A stretch of 18,926 nucleotides of DNA from contig CAYOLL010000090.1 of NCBI GenBank assembly GCA_964404765.1, forward strand, positions 4,864 through 23,789. Reading direction: 5' to 3'. A program made the position numbers and the translations under genes. Positions 1-6,836 of the stretch are shown piece after piece. The notes beneath the pieces were generated by a model. The model did not search any database and had not been told where the DNA came from. It saw nothing but the letters and a program-made list of their open reading frames with translations. The stretch's first letter is position 1; each line of letters begins with the position of its first letter. Source of the DNA: CAYOLL01 sp964404765 [NCBI: uncultured Gemmatimonadota bacterium]. Lineage in GTDB: Bacteria > 4572-55.

Positions 1-118
1 AGCGGCTTTCAGTTTTCAGTGGTCAGCTTTCAGCATAGCGGCTTTCAGTTTTCAGTGGTCAGCTTTCAGCATAGCGGCTTTCAGTTTTCAGACACTGAAA
101 GCTGACAACTGAAAACTG
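1..118. repeat. 36-bp tandem repeat with one inverted copy
   Basis: A 36-base unit beginning AGCGGCTTTCAGTTTTCAGT occurs twice in full (1-36, 37-72), and a third copy is cut short at about 91. Bases 96-118 are an inverted copy of the core at 10-32 with one mismatch, so the end of the array can fold into a long hairpin. The array lies directly after the livF stop codon in the direction of transcription and continues up to the window edge, so its full length is unknown. It codes for nothing recognisable. It might act as a transcript 3' end, but it has no U-tract typical of a terminator. Confidence 0.9.
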
Positions 119-133
119 CAAACTGACAACTGC

Positions 134-844
134 TCAATGTTCGCCCAAATAGGCTTTACGGACGTCCTCGTTTTTGGCCAGATCCGCCGCCGGGCCTTCC
201 AGAATAATCGTGCCGGTTTCCAGCACATAGCCATAATTTGCGACATGCAGGGCCATGTGCGCGTTTTGCTCGACCAGCAGAATTGTCATGCCCAGCTCCC
301 TGTTGATTTCGACAATTTTCTCGAAAATTGTTTTGACTAAAAGCGGGGCTATGCCCAATGACGGCTCGTCCAGCAGCAGCACCCGCGGCTTACCCATCAA
401 CGCCCGCCCGATGGCCAGCATTTGCTGTTCGCCGCCGGACAACGTACCGGCCGGTTGCTGCAGGCGTTCTTTTAAGCGCGGGAAGGTGTTGAAAACGTAG
501 TCCATATCCTTCTTAATGCCGTCCCGGTCATTCCGCAGATACGCACCCATTTTCAAATTCTCTTCAATCGTCAGATTGGCAAAAACCATTCGCCCTTCCG
601 GCGACTGACAGATACCTGCGGCAACTATTTTATGCGCGGGCAATTTGGTAATATCATTACCTTCCAGCAAAATACTGCCGCCTGTTGTTTTAACCAGGCC
701 GGAAATTGTCCGCAACGTGGTGGTTTTGCCGGCGCCGTTTGCGCCCAACAACGTCACGATCTTGCCTTTCGGCACATGCAGGCTGATGCCCTTGAGCGCG
801 ACAATCGCGCCGTACTTGACTTTAAGATTTTCAATTTTTAACAC
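134..844 (-). CDS. livF: Branched-chain amino acid ABC transporter ATP-binding protein (LivF type)
   Basis: 236-residue cytoplasmic ATPase of a high-affinity branched-chain amino acid (or related amide/urea) importer. All ABC signatures are present: Walker A GANGAGKT at 34-41, Q-loop Gln80, signature LSGGEQ at 135-140, Walker B LLLDE at 156-160, the LivF-typical LVEQNA switch region near 200, and the family C-terminus YLG. Length is normal for LivF. The start is GTG, 15 bp after the stop of the secreted-protein gene, with only a weak GGGCGG upstream. LivF normally follows livG in an operon with livH and livM; here the gene upstream is unrelated, and a repeat array rather than a gene lies immediately downstream. 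Partners must be outside the window or elsewhere in the genome. LivF and the urea-transporter subunit UrtE are hard to separate by eye; LivF is preferred. Confidence 0.9.
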   Translation of the reverse strand: MLKIENLKVKYGAIVALKGISLHVPKGKIVTLLGANGAGKTTTLRTISGLVKTTGGSILLEGNDITKLPAHKIVAAGICQSPEGRMVFANLTIEENLKMGAYLRNDRDGIKKDMDYVFNTFPRLKERLQQPAGTLSGGEQQMLAIGRALMGKPRVLLLDEPSLGIAPLLVKTIFEKIVEINRELGMTILLVEQNAHMALHVANYGYVLETGTIILEGPAADLAKNEDVRKAYLGEH

Positions 845-859
845 GTAGCATTACCGCCC

Positions 860-1744
860 TTATTTGTGTTTGTCATCTTTTTCGTTCTTTTTAGACCACC
901 CTTTTGGGTATTTTTTCGCAATTATCTCATGTTCAATATAAGGCGTATCGGTATTCAGCGTCACCTCAACCGACTCCATTTTATCAATGACAATTGCTTG
1001 CGGTAATGTTGGGCCGGATTGCCATTTGCCATCCTGCATGTAGAAGTAAACCTTTTTCGTTTGATTGTAGTAGATGGCCGCATCCGGAAAGTAGGTATAC
1101 AGCGCCTGTTCCGCCGCTGATCCATCCGAAGATTCAACCGTTGTCTGCGATGTTTGGGTGGTTACCCCGTCGGATGTGGTTTTTGTGGTGACAGTCGTTG
1201 TGGTTGTTTTGGTCGAAGTCGTGGTTGAGGTCGTATGACTTGGACTGGTATCGGCCGTATTTGGCGTTGTCGTAGTAGTAGTTTTTGTCGTGACCACACC
1301 TTTACCCGGATAAGTCTTCAGAACTTCGGAATGATAGGTGTACGGCTCATTGGTACGCATCTTTAGCGTTACAGCGTCGCCCAGATTATTTTTAATAGCA
1401 GATGACAATTCCGCTAATTCTTTCCATTTGCCATCCAATTGCATGTAATATTTTTTACTGCCGACCGAATAGTAAATTCCCAAATTCGGATAATAGAGAT
1501 ATTCCCGAACGTCGCCCTCGCCTTTTTCCCACACATATACGGTTGCTTCTGTCTGGCAAGGCCCAATCGAGTCGCCGTGCTTCAAATGCGCGTCCAATGC
1601 GTTCTCTGCAATTGTTAAGTTTTTGCCGTTGTGGCAGATTGTTACTTTCTTGCTTTTATCCTTATGCTTGTTGCTATCGTTTTCCCCGGCGATTAACAAA
1701 CCAGGAATTAGAACAATTGCCCCAAAAATAAACGCCCTCTTCAT
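860..1744 (-). CDS. Secreted Thr-rich protein with duplicated aromatic module (function unknown)
   Basis: 294 residues if started at the ATG preceded by a perfect AAGGAGG at 7-base spacing; the frame is open further upstream (to 1873) but those codons have no ribosome site and run through repeat DNA. Residues 1-20 (MKRAFIFGAIVLIPGLLIAG) are a signal peptide, so the product is exported. Next comes a KVTICHNGK...AHLKHGD..GPC segment, a Cys/His motif I recall from many exported bacterial proteins. Two related modules of about 65-70 residues then follow, at roughly 75-155 and 210-285. They share YP..xIYY, K.YYMQ or YFYMQ.DGKW, L..AI, VTL..xT..PY..H and K.YPKGW or YPGKG. A Thr-rich linker separates them (roughly 155-205), resembling a wall or periplasm spacer. 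The C-terminus is Lys-rich. The family function is unknown to me; a structural or surface role is only a guess. Confidence 0.75.
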   Translation of the reverse strand: MKRAFIFGAIVLIPGLLIAGENDSNKHKDKSKKVTICHNGKNLTIAENALDAHLKHGDSIGPCQTEATVYVWEKGEGDVREYLYYPNLGIYYSVGSKKYYMQLDGKWKELAELSSAIKNNLGDAVTLKMRTNEPYTYHSEVLKTYPGKGVVTTKTTTTTTPNTADTSPSHTTSTTTSTKTTTTTVTTKTTSDGVTTQTSQTTVESSDGSAAEQALYTYFPDAAIYYNQTKKVYFYMQDGKWQSGPTLPQAIVIDKMESVEVTLNTDTPYIEHEIIAKKYPKGWSKKNEKDDKHK

Positions 1745-1805
1745 CGTCAGCCTCCTTACAAAACTAGTTTTTAAATAAAAAAAAATTTTCCACCAAAAAA
1801 TGCCG

Positions 1806-1899
1806 CGAGACTTAATATAATGGCAGAGCAACAAAGACCCCAAGAACTTCATCGGAACACCGACATACCCCACGAGACTTAATATAATGGCAGAGCAAC
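1806..1899. repeat. 27-bp direct repeat, two copies 67 bp apart
   Basis: The sequence CGAGACTTAATATAATGGCA plus GAGCAAC is identical at 1806-1832 and 1873-1899. A degenerate partial echo (TTAATAATAATGGCA) lies near 2148. On the minus strand each full copy supplies a TATATT box in front of the secreted-protein gene. Confidence 0.9.
1814..1843 (-). promoter_or_regulatory. Promoter-like site 1 for the secreted-protein gene
   Basis: On the minus strand TTGGGG (1843-1838), an 18-base spacer and TATATT (1819-1814) lie about 70 bp before the ATG at 1744. The -10 box is good and the -35 weak. It lies inside the first 27-bp repeat copy. Confidence 0.3.
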
Positions 1900-1910
1900 G
1901 TCAAATTCAA
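1881..1910 (-). promoter_or_regulatory. Promoter-like site 2 for the secreted-protein gene
   Basis: On the minus strand TTGAAT (1910-1905), an 18-base spacer and TATATT (1886-1881). The -35 is better than in site 1. The -10 lies inside the second repeat copy, so the repeat may duplicate a promoter. Confidence 0.35.
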
Positions 1911-2013
1911 GTAATTTATGCTGCTGCGTGATCAATGTTATTCATCAAAAGGGCTACGCGACCTAAATTCGGGTGAACTTTTTCGCTCAGGCCAGACCTA
2001 TTTTCGGAGTGGC

Positions 2014-2068
2014 GTAACGCGGATAGCTGATCCGCGAACATCCGACGCGGAACGGCTTTCCGCGTTAC
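2014..2068. repeat. Compound hairpin (two GCGGA-type stems in a larger inverted repeat)
   Basis: GTAACGCGGA at 2014-2023 pairs perfectly with TCCGCGTTAC at 2059-2068. Inside, CGCGGAT (2018-2024) pairs with ATCCGCG (2030-2036), and ACGCGGAA (about 2045-2052) can pair with TTCCGCGT (about 2058-2065). The element can therefore fold as one long stem or as two adjacent hairpins. It lies about 100 bp downstream of hypE and could end or protect that transcript, though no U-tract follows. Confidence 0.8.
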
Positions 2069-2166
2069 ACAAAGTCCGCCGTCAGAATATGAAATGCATT
2101 CTGTCCGATGACTTAGGTTTAAGGTCACACAAACTTATGCCGCGTTATTAATAATAATGGCATGCG

Positions 2167-3180
2167 TCAACAAATACGGGGAAGTTGTTCGCCCTGTAAG
2201 CGCTGCAATATCCGTTCTGAACCGAGGAATGTTTTAATCAATACTGTTTTTTTGGGTTCTGCGATGACGGCGCCTATAACAGCCGCGCCTGTGCCCGCGG
2301 GATCGTTATGCAGGATGTGTAAAGCTGTGGCTGTGTATCGTTCGGGCAGAATTATGACAAAGCGCCCTTCGCACGCCACATAAACCGGGTCAAAGCCGAG
2401 CATTTCGCAAGCGCCGCCCACAGCTTCCTTGACGGGTATTTTGCCCTCGTCGAGGGTAATGCCACACGTTGCTGCTTCGGCAATTTCATTCAGGATTGTG
2501 GCCAGGCCGCCGCGAGTGACATCGCGCAGGACATGAATCTCCGGAATCCCGCTGACTAATTTGGCCACAATCTCGCCTAAGGACGCGGTGTCGCTGACAA
2601 ATGGCACGGAAAAATGAAAGCCCTCCCGTTTGGACAAAACCGCAATCCCGTGCTCGCCAATCGGCCCGCTGACAATCACCACGTCGCCGGGACGCGCCTG
2701 ATGCGCCGAGATGTCCAGGCCATCGCGCAAAAAACCGATACCGGCGGTATTGATGAATAACTGCGGTTTGCCGGCCCGACATTCAACAACTTTTGTATCG
2801 CCGGTGATGATTTGCACCCGGGCTTTTAAGGCGGCTAATCGCATGGATTCGACAATCATTTTAAGATCGGCTATCAAAAAACCGGCTTCGATAATAAACC
2901 CGCAGCTTAAATATTGTGGAACCGCGCCGCTCATGGCCAGATCGTTCACCGTACCGTTGACGGCCAAATCTCCGATATTCCCGCCCGGGAAAAAAATCGG
3001 ATCGACCACAAACGAGTCGGTGGTAAAAGCCAGCCGGCCGGCGGCAACCGGAAACACCGCCTGATCATTGAGGACAGACAGCATTGGATTGGTAAAAGCG
3101 GGCACAAAAATGTGTTCGATAAGCTGCTGGCTTAATTTTCCGCCGCTGCCATGGCCCAGAAGGATTTTTTGTGGGGTCAT
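2167..3180 (-). CDS. hypE: HypE, carbamoyl dehydratase of [NiFe]-hydrogenase maturation
   Basis: 337-residue cytoplasmic enzyme. HypE accepts a carbamoyl group from HypF on its C-terminal cysteine and dehydrates it with ATP to the thiocyanate that supplies CN for the active-site iron. The protein has the N-terminal LGHGSGGK motif (8-15), an AIRS/PurM-like fold sequence with ITGDTKVVE and VTRGGLATILNE, and ends in the diagnostic PRIC, Cys337 being the acceptor. I place the start at the ATG whose A overlaps the hypD TGA (ATGA) and which has GAGG seven bases upstream; an in-frame ATG five codons earlier lacks a ribosome site. It is the last gene of the hydrogenase set, translationally coupled to hypD. 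Confidence 0.96.
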   Translation of the reverse strand: MTPQKILLGHGSGGKLSQQLIEHIFVPAFTNPMLSVLNDQAVFPVAAGRLAFTTDSFVVDPIFFPGGNIGDLAVNGTVNDLAMSGAVPQYLSCGFIIEAGFLIADLKMIVESMRLAALKARVQIITGDTKVVECRAGKPQLFINTAGIGFLRDGLDISAHQARPGDVVIVSGPIGEHGIAVLSKREGFHFSVPFVSDTASLGEIVAKLVSGIPEIHVLRDVTRGGLATILNEIAEAATCGITLDEGKIPVKEAVGGACEMLGFDPVYVACEGRFVIILPERYTATALHILHNDPAGTGAAVIGAVIAEPKKTVLIKTFLGSERILQRLQGEQLPRIC

Positions 3181-4286
3181 AGCGGCGCCTCGCATCTATA
3201 GCCGGAAAAAAGGTAGTGCGCGGCACAAGCGCCCTCGTCCGAGACCATGCATGGGCCGTATGGATTTTCCGGCGTACAGGGTCGGCCAAACAGTGGACAA
3301 CCTTCCGGCTCGGTTACGCCACGCAAGACCTCGCCGCAGCGGCAGGCGGTTTTTTGCGGCTGGAGATTCACCTGAGGATTGAATACGGCGTCGGCGTCAA
3401 ATTCGGCGTAATCGGATCGTATTTTCAAGCCGCTGTTGGGGATTTCACCAAAGCCACGCCAATTGGCGCTTGCCGGTTCAAAGACCCGGCGCATTATCTT
3501 CAGGGCTTTTGCGTTTCCGGCGGGGAAGGCCGCCCGGCGGTATTCGTTGCTGACTTCACATTTTCCGGCTTGTCGCTGTTGAACAATCATATAAATGCTT
3601 TGCAAAATATCGACCGGCTCAAATCCGGCAATGACGCACGGCACATGATAATCCCGCGGCAAAAATTGCCAAACATCCGAACCGATGACGGCGCTGACAT
3701 GGCCGGGTCCAAGCACGGCGTCTACTTTCAGCTCGCCTAAATCCAGCAGAGCGGTTGTCACGGGAATGGTGAGTTTTAAGATCGAAGAGACATAATAGTT
3801 GGTGATGCCCAACTGCCGGGCCCGCAGGATGGAAGCGGCGGTGGCCGGGGCGGTGGTTTCAAAACCGACGCCGAAAAAGATGACTTTTTTGGTTGGATTG
3901 GCCAGGGCGATGTCCAGCGCATCTAAGGTGGAATAGACGATGCGAATATCGCGCCCATCGGCTTTTATTTTTTCTAAGCTGCCCAACTCGCCGGGCACTT
4001 TCAGCATGTCGCCATAGGTGGCCAGAATTGTGTCCGGCATGGCAGCCAAAACTGCGGCTTTGGCCAGATCTGGGTTGGACGTGACGCAGACGGGGCAGCC
4101 GGGGCCGGAGCGCATTTTTATTGTGCTCGGCAGAACTTCGCGGATGCCGTATTTAAATATGGCGTGAGTGTGCCCGCCGCAAAATTCCATAATCGTCGTT
4201 TGGTCTTTGCATGCGCTGATTTTTTCGATTAGTTCTGCGGCGATTTTTTGATCCCGCAAAGCAGGTTGTAGCTGATTAAAGCTCAT
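3177..4286 (-). CDS. hypD: HypD, Fe-S scaffold for Fe(CN)2CO assembly
   Basis: 369 residues, normal for HypD. It works with HypC in the cytoplasm to assemble the Fe(CN)2CO unit. Diagnostic motifs are CGGHTHAI at 36-43 and GPGCPVC at 61-67 (Cys64 and Cys67), plus the C-terminal [4Fe-4S]-binding cysteine group around 310-350 (CRCGEVLRG, CPLFGRPC, GPCMV, GACAA). The ATG at 4286-4284 has only a weak GGA upstream. Its leader is formed by a dispersed repeat copy that ends seven bases before the start, so native upstream sequence has been displaced. It overlaps hypE by four bases, but about 320 bp of repeat DNA separates it from hypC, its functional partner. Confidence 0.97.
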   Translation of the reverse strand: MSFNQLQPALRDQKIAAELIEKISACKDQTTIMEFCGGHTHAIFKYGIREVLPSTIKMRSGPGCPVCVTSNPDLAKAAVLAAMPDTILATYGDMLKVPGELGSLEKIKADGRDIRIVYSTLDALDIALANPTKKVIFFGVGFETTAPATAASILRARQLGITNYYVSSILKLTIPVTTALLDLGELKVDAVLGPGHVSAVIGSDVWQFLPRDYHVPCVIAGFEPVDILQSIYMIVQQRQAGKCEVSNEYRRAAFPAGNAKALKIMRRVFEPASANWRGFGEIPNSGLKIRSDYAEFDADAVFNPQVNLQPQKTACRCGEVLRGVTEPEGCPLFGRPCTPENPYGPCMVSDEGACAAHYLFSGYRCEAPL

Positions 4287-4292
4287 TTGAAA

Positions 4293-4340
4293 TCCATGTT
4301 CAGGTATTTATCGACATGGATAAACAGGATGGACAGGATA
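4293..4340. repeat. Dispersed palindromic repeat, copy A (hypD leader)
   Basis: TCCATGTTCAGGTATTTATC followed by GACATGGATAAACAGGATGG and ACAGGATA. It is identical to 4510-4557 except for one base. It lies immediately before the hypD ATG, so any transcript entering hypD carries it. Confidence 0.92.
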
Positions 4341-4364
4341 TACTCTCAACGGGCACAAGGTTTT

Positions 4365-4435
4365 GCCACAAAGACTCGAAGACACGAAGAAAAGCCTTTA
4401 TTTTTGCTTTTTTCGTGACTTTGTGTCTTCGTGGC
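4365..4435. repeat. Imperfect inverted repeat of the CCACGAAGACACAAAG type
   Basis: The left arm 4365-4395 (GCCACAAAGACTCGAAGACA...) pairs with the right arm 4406-4435 (...CTTTGTGTCTTCGTGGC) with about four mismatches in 30, leaving a loop of about ten bases. I recall very similar sequences as dispersed intergenic repeats in many environmental bacteria. It sits between copies A and B of the other repeat family, so two families are nested in this gap. Confidence 0.85.
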
Positions 4436-4470
4436 GAAGTGAAAAATTATGCCCTGTGAAAGTATAAAAG

Positions 4471-4557
4471 TACTTTGCACTTGCCTTTCCATCCTGTTCA
4501 TCCTGTATATCCATGTTCAGGTATTTATCGACATGGATATACAGGATGGACAGGATA
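4471..4557. repeat. Dispersed palindromic repeat, copy B (complete hairpin)
   Basis: Arms 4491-4515 and 4532-4556 form a 25-bp stem with a single mismatch, including a perfect 16-bp block ATCCTGTATATCCATG with its complement, around a 16-base loop TTCAGGTATTTATCGA. The left part (4471-4527) is repeated at 4561-4618 with few differences, giving a partial tandem of about 91 bp. Confidence 0.93.
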
Positions 4558-4560
4558 AAA

Positions 4561-4618
4561 TACTTTTGTAATTGCCTTTCCATCCTGTTTATCCTGTATA
4601 TCCATGTTCAGGTATTTA
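4561..4618. repeat. Dispersed palindromic repeat, copy C (runs into hypC)
   Basis: A near copy of 4471-4527. It ends inside the hypC coding region, so the last three hypC codons and its stop come from repeat sequence. Confidence 0.9.
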
Positions 4619-4811
4619 GCATCGATAAGGTTATGAGCGCTTCCGCTGGGTCGATTTTTTGCAGCGCGTAGCCCACATGAACCAGGACATAATCGCCAAT
4701 GTGGAGGTCATCGACCATCACGATGCTGATTTTTGTCTGTACGCCCATAATATCGACGGTCGCCATATCTTCATGAGTCGCGATGACTTTTGCCGGTACC
4801 GCCAGGCACAT
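4608..4811 (-). CDS. hypC: HypC/HupF-family [NiFe]-hydrogenase maturation chaperone
   Basis: 67-residue protein. HypC binds HypD, carries the Fe(CN)2CO group through Cys2 and delivers it to the large subunit precursor (here HoxH). It begins MCLAVPAKV, the family signature with the essential Cys2, and continues DIMGVQTKI and GDYVLVHVGYALQKID, typical of the small beta-barrel. The ATG at 4811 is chosen because Cys2 must follow the initiator; AGGA stands seven bases upstream, and the open frame extending to 4832 is spurious. It starts one base after the protease stop. Its final residues LNT and the TGA lie inside repeat copy C, so the natural C-terminus has probably been replaced. The tail is not essential in the family as far as I know. 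Confidence 0.95.
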   Translation of the reverse strand: MCLAVPAKVIATHEDMATVDIMGVQTKISIVMVDDLHIGDYVLVHVGYALQKIDPAEALITLSMLNT

Positions 4812-4812
4812 T

Positions 4813-5268
4813 TTAGAATCCTGTTCTAACAAAGTTTGTTACAAAGGTAAAAGCCGCTTCAAGATTGAAAACAGCTTGTTCGGATAATCGCTCACCAAAT
4901 TCATTAAATACATACCCGCGAATCCCCAGCACGTATGCTTTTGTTCGGGCTTGAAACAGATTTTGAGCCAACGCCAGAACTTCGCCGGGCATCACGCTGT
5001 GACTGCTAAAACTCAACGGGGGCTGCGGCTGCAACTCTTGAAAACAAAACGGCTCTTCGCCGTTAACGGATGCGTCCGCAAAAATGACAACATCGTGTTT
5101 GGCGATCGCAAATGCGTCTTCTACGGTGAGTTGGTAGTTGGCGTCGAGCGCGAGGCCGGGCAAGGGATTTTGCTCAAACTTGGCGACCAAAGCCGGTCCC
5201 AGGCCATCATCCAGGCGACCGGGGTTGCCGTAACCAAACAGCAGAATTTTTGGGCTTTCCGCCGGCAC
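4813..5268 (-). CDS. hoxW: HoxW-type [NiFe]-hydrogenase maturation endopeptidase
   Basis: 151-residue protease that removes the C-terminal tail of the HoxH precursor after nickel insertion, closing the active site. It carries LLFGYGNPGRLDDGLGP near the N-terminus. Likely Ni-sensing ligands are Asp21 (DDG), Asp65 (FADAS) and His90 (SSHSVMPGEVL), following the HybD/HycI pattern. The start is uncertain. I choose the GTG at 5268, one base past the hoxH TGA and preceded by a strong AAAGGTGAT; an in-frame GTG at 5277 and an ATG at 5307 would give longer forms overlapping hoxH. It sits between its substrate gene and hypC, with no spacing on either side. The specific HoxW assignment rests on this context; the peptidase family call is firmer. 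Confidence 0.92.
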   Translation of the reverse strand: MPAESPKILLFGYGNPGRLDDGLGPALVAKFEQNPLPGLALDANYQLTVEDAFAIAKHDVVIFADASVNGEEPFCFQELQPQPPLSFSSHSVMPGEVLALAQNLFQARTKAYVLGIRGYVFNEFGERLSEQAVFNLEAAFTFVTNFVRTGF

Positions 5269-5269
5269 A

Positions 5270-6709
5270 TCAATCACCTTTACGCATGGTATCAAGCAGG
5301 TTTTCATGGCTGTCGTAGAGCTCCACCACCAGCGGCATTTGGCCCAGGGCATGCGTCGCGCAGGACAGGCAGGGGTCGTAGGAGCGGACCGCCACTTCGA
5401 TATGGTTTAACATGCCTTCGGTGATTTTCGGTTTGCCGGAAATATAGTTCTGCGCTACTTGGGTGACGGCGCGGTTCATTGCCTCATTGTTATTGGTGGT
5501 GGAAACAATCAGGTTGCAAAAAGTCACCTGATCGTTTTTGTCCACGCGATAATGATGAAAAAGTGTGCCGCGTGGCGCTTCAATCAAACCGACGCCCTCT
5601 TCGACGCGCTCTCCGGTGACAATCAAATCATTGCCCTGCAAATCCGGATCGTGCAATAACTCTTCGATTTTTTCGACGCAATGCACGACTTCGATCATGC
5701 GGGCCCAATGATAGGCCAACGACATGTGGTTGGGTTTGCCATGAGTCAGCGCTTTGAACTCCTTCAGGGCTTTTTCCGCTTCCGGCGTGTCGATAAAACC
5801 GCAAGTGTTAAGTCGGGACAACGGGCCGACGCGATACCAGCCGTCCAAATGGCCGCGGCTTTTGATAAACGGGAATTTCATATAGGACCAGGATTTAACT
5901 TCTTCAATAATATAATCGTTGTATTTCTGGTAATCGACCTGATCAAAAATGATATTGCCGTTGGCATCAACGCAGCGCAGGTTGCCGTGGTAAAGATCGA
6001 GCGCACCATCTTCCCGCACCAGCGAAAGATGGCTGGATTTAAAATGGGCAAACTCCTCAACACTTTTCAAATTGGTGAGGGTATAGTTTCGGGCAACCTC
6101 TAACGCGCTGAGCGCCCAGGTCTTCATTTGGGCGATGTCTTTCAGGAAGAAATCCCGCTCCTCGACCGATAGATTTTTGTTGATCCCGCCGGGTACAGCG
6201 CCCGTGCCGTGAATCTTCTTGCCGGCGGTAGCCCTAATAATCTCCTGCCCAAACTTGCGCATCATGACTCCCTGAATCGCCAGCTCAGGATATTTGGCGA
6301 TAATACCGATGACGTTCCGAGTCTGCGGATCGGCATCAAATCCAAACAGCAAGTCCGGCGAGCACAGATGAAAGAAGTGCAGTACGTGGCTTTGCATCAT
6401 CTGACCGTAATGCATTAATCGGCGCATTTTTTCTGCGGTTGGAGTCAGCCTTTTGGCTCCCACAATCACGTCCATAGCTTTAGCGGCGGCCAAGTGATGG
6501 CTTACGGGACAAATGCCGCACAAGCGCTGCACGATAACCGGGATTTCCCAGAATGGGCGGCCATGAATGAACCGCTCAAAGCCTCGGAATTCGACAATAT
6601 GCAGCCGCGCTTCCCGAACATTATGTTGCTCGTCCAGATGAATGCTCACCTTGCCGTGTCCCTCGACCCGGGTGAGCGGCTCGATTTCCACTACTCTTGC
6701 TTTTGACAT
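5270..6709 (-). CDS. hoxH: HoxH, NAD-linked [NiFe]-hydrogenase large subunit
   Basis: 479-residue precursor of the catalytic subunit (H2 to 2H+ + 2e-, reversible), cytoplasmic. It has the N-terminal EPLTRVEGHGKV, the L1 motif RLCGICPVSHH (Cys64, Cys67) and the L2 motif DPCLSCATH (Cys447, Cys450); these four cysteines bind the NiFe site. The 26 residues after His453 (ALGQMPLVVELY...) are the peptide removed by the maturation protease. The pattern and the neighbouring diaphorase genes place it in the bidirectional NAD(P)-reducing class (group 3d by the usual scheme). The ATG has AGGAG six bases upstream. It is followed immediately by the protease gene and separated from hoxY by 127 bp. Confidence 0.97.
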   Translation of the reverse strand: MSKARVVEIEPLTRVEGHGKVSIHLDEQHNVREARLHIVEFRGFERFIHGRPFWEIPVIVQRLCGICPVSHHLAAAKAMDVIVGAKRLTPTAEKMRRLMHYGQMMQSHVLHFFHLCSPDLLFGFDADPQTRNVIGIIAKYPELAIQGVMMRKFGQEIIRATAGKKIHGTGAVPGGINKNLSVEERDFFLKDIAQMKTWALSALEVARNYTLTNLKSVEEFAHFKSSHLSLVREDGALDLYHGNLRCVDANGNIIFDQVDYQKYNDYIIEEVKSWSYMKFPFIKSRGHLDGWYRVGPLSRLNTCGFIDTPEAEKALKEFKALTHGKPNHMSLAYHWARMIEVVHCVEKIEELLHDPDLQGNDLIVTGERVEEGVGLIEAPRGTLFHHYRVDKNDQVTFCNLIVSTTNNNEAMNRAVTQVAQNYISGKPKITEGMLNHIEVAVRSYDPCLSCATHALGQMPLVVELYDSHENLLDTMRKGD

Positions 6710-6814
6710 ATTTGACTCCTATCCAATGCAAGCGGAATTTTCTTAACGGTAAAACAGAAATTACAGGTCAACAATTGCGCATTCCGCGAAAATGATGCGC
6801 AAGACGACGAAAAT

Positions 6815-6831
6815 GTATGCCTCCGGCATAC
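6815..6831. other. Short hairpin in the hoxY-hoxH gap
   Basis: GTATGC (6815-6820), loop CTCCG, GCATAC (6826-6831): a 6-bp perfect stem directly after the hoxY stop. There is no U-tract, so it is more likely an RNA-processing or stability element than a terminator. The rest of the 127-bp gap shows nothing I recognise apart from the hoxH ribosome site. Confidence 0.5.
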
Positions 6832-6836
6832 GCCCC

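Larger units (their letters stand above)
1745..2166. other. Gene-free interval with repeats and promoter-like sites
   Basis: This stretch of about 420 bp separates the hypE stop from the secreted-protein start. It holds two 27-bp direct repeats, a compound hairpin, and an AT-rich leader next to the ribosome site at 1751-1757. Open frames of about 70 residues on both strands (about 1916-2151) run through the hairpin, have no ribosome site and match nothing I recognise, so they are not called as genes. Confidence 0.7.

Noticed and set aside
1745-1873. 43-residue N-terminal extension of the secreted protein
   Set aside because: It would bury the signal peptide, and the internal ATG has a perfect AAGGAGG.
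1806-1899. Two identical 27-bp repeats with a 40-bp interval, resembling a minimal CRISPR array
   Set aside because: Only two copies, no internal dyad in the repeat, no cas genes nearby, and the copies contain promoter-like boxes.
1916-2151. Overlapping open frames of about 70-77 residues on both strands
   Set aside because: They run through the compound hairpin, lack ribosome sites and show no recognisable protein features.
3181-3195. Earlier hypE start adding five residues
   Set aside because: No ribosome site precedes it, whereas the ATG at 3180 has GAGG at seven bases and the typical ATGA overlap with hypD.
4398-4583. 61-residue open frame on the minus strand between hypC and hypD
   Set aside because: It lies wholly within palindromic repeat DNA, has no ribosome site and reads as repeat-derived peptide.
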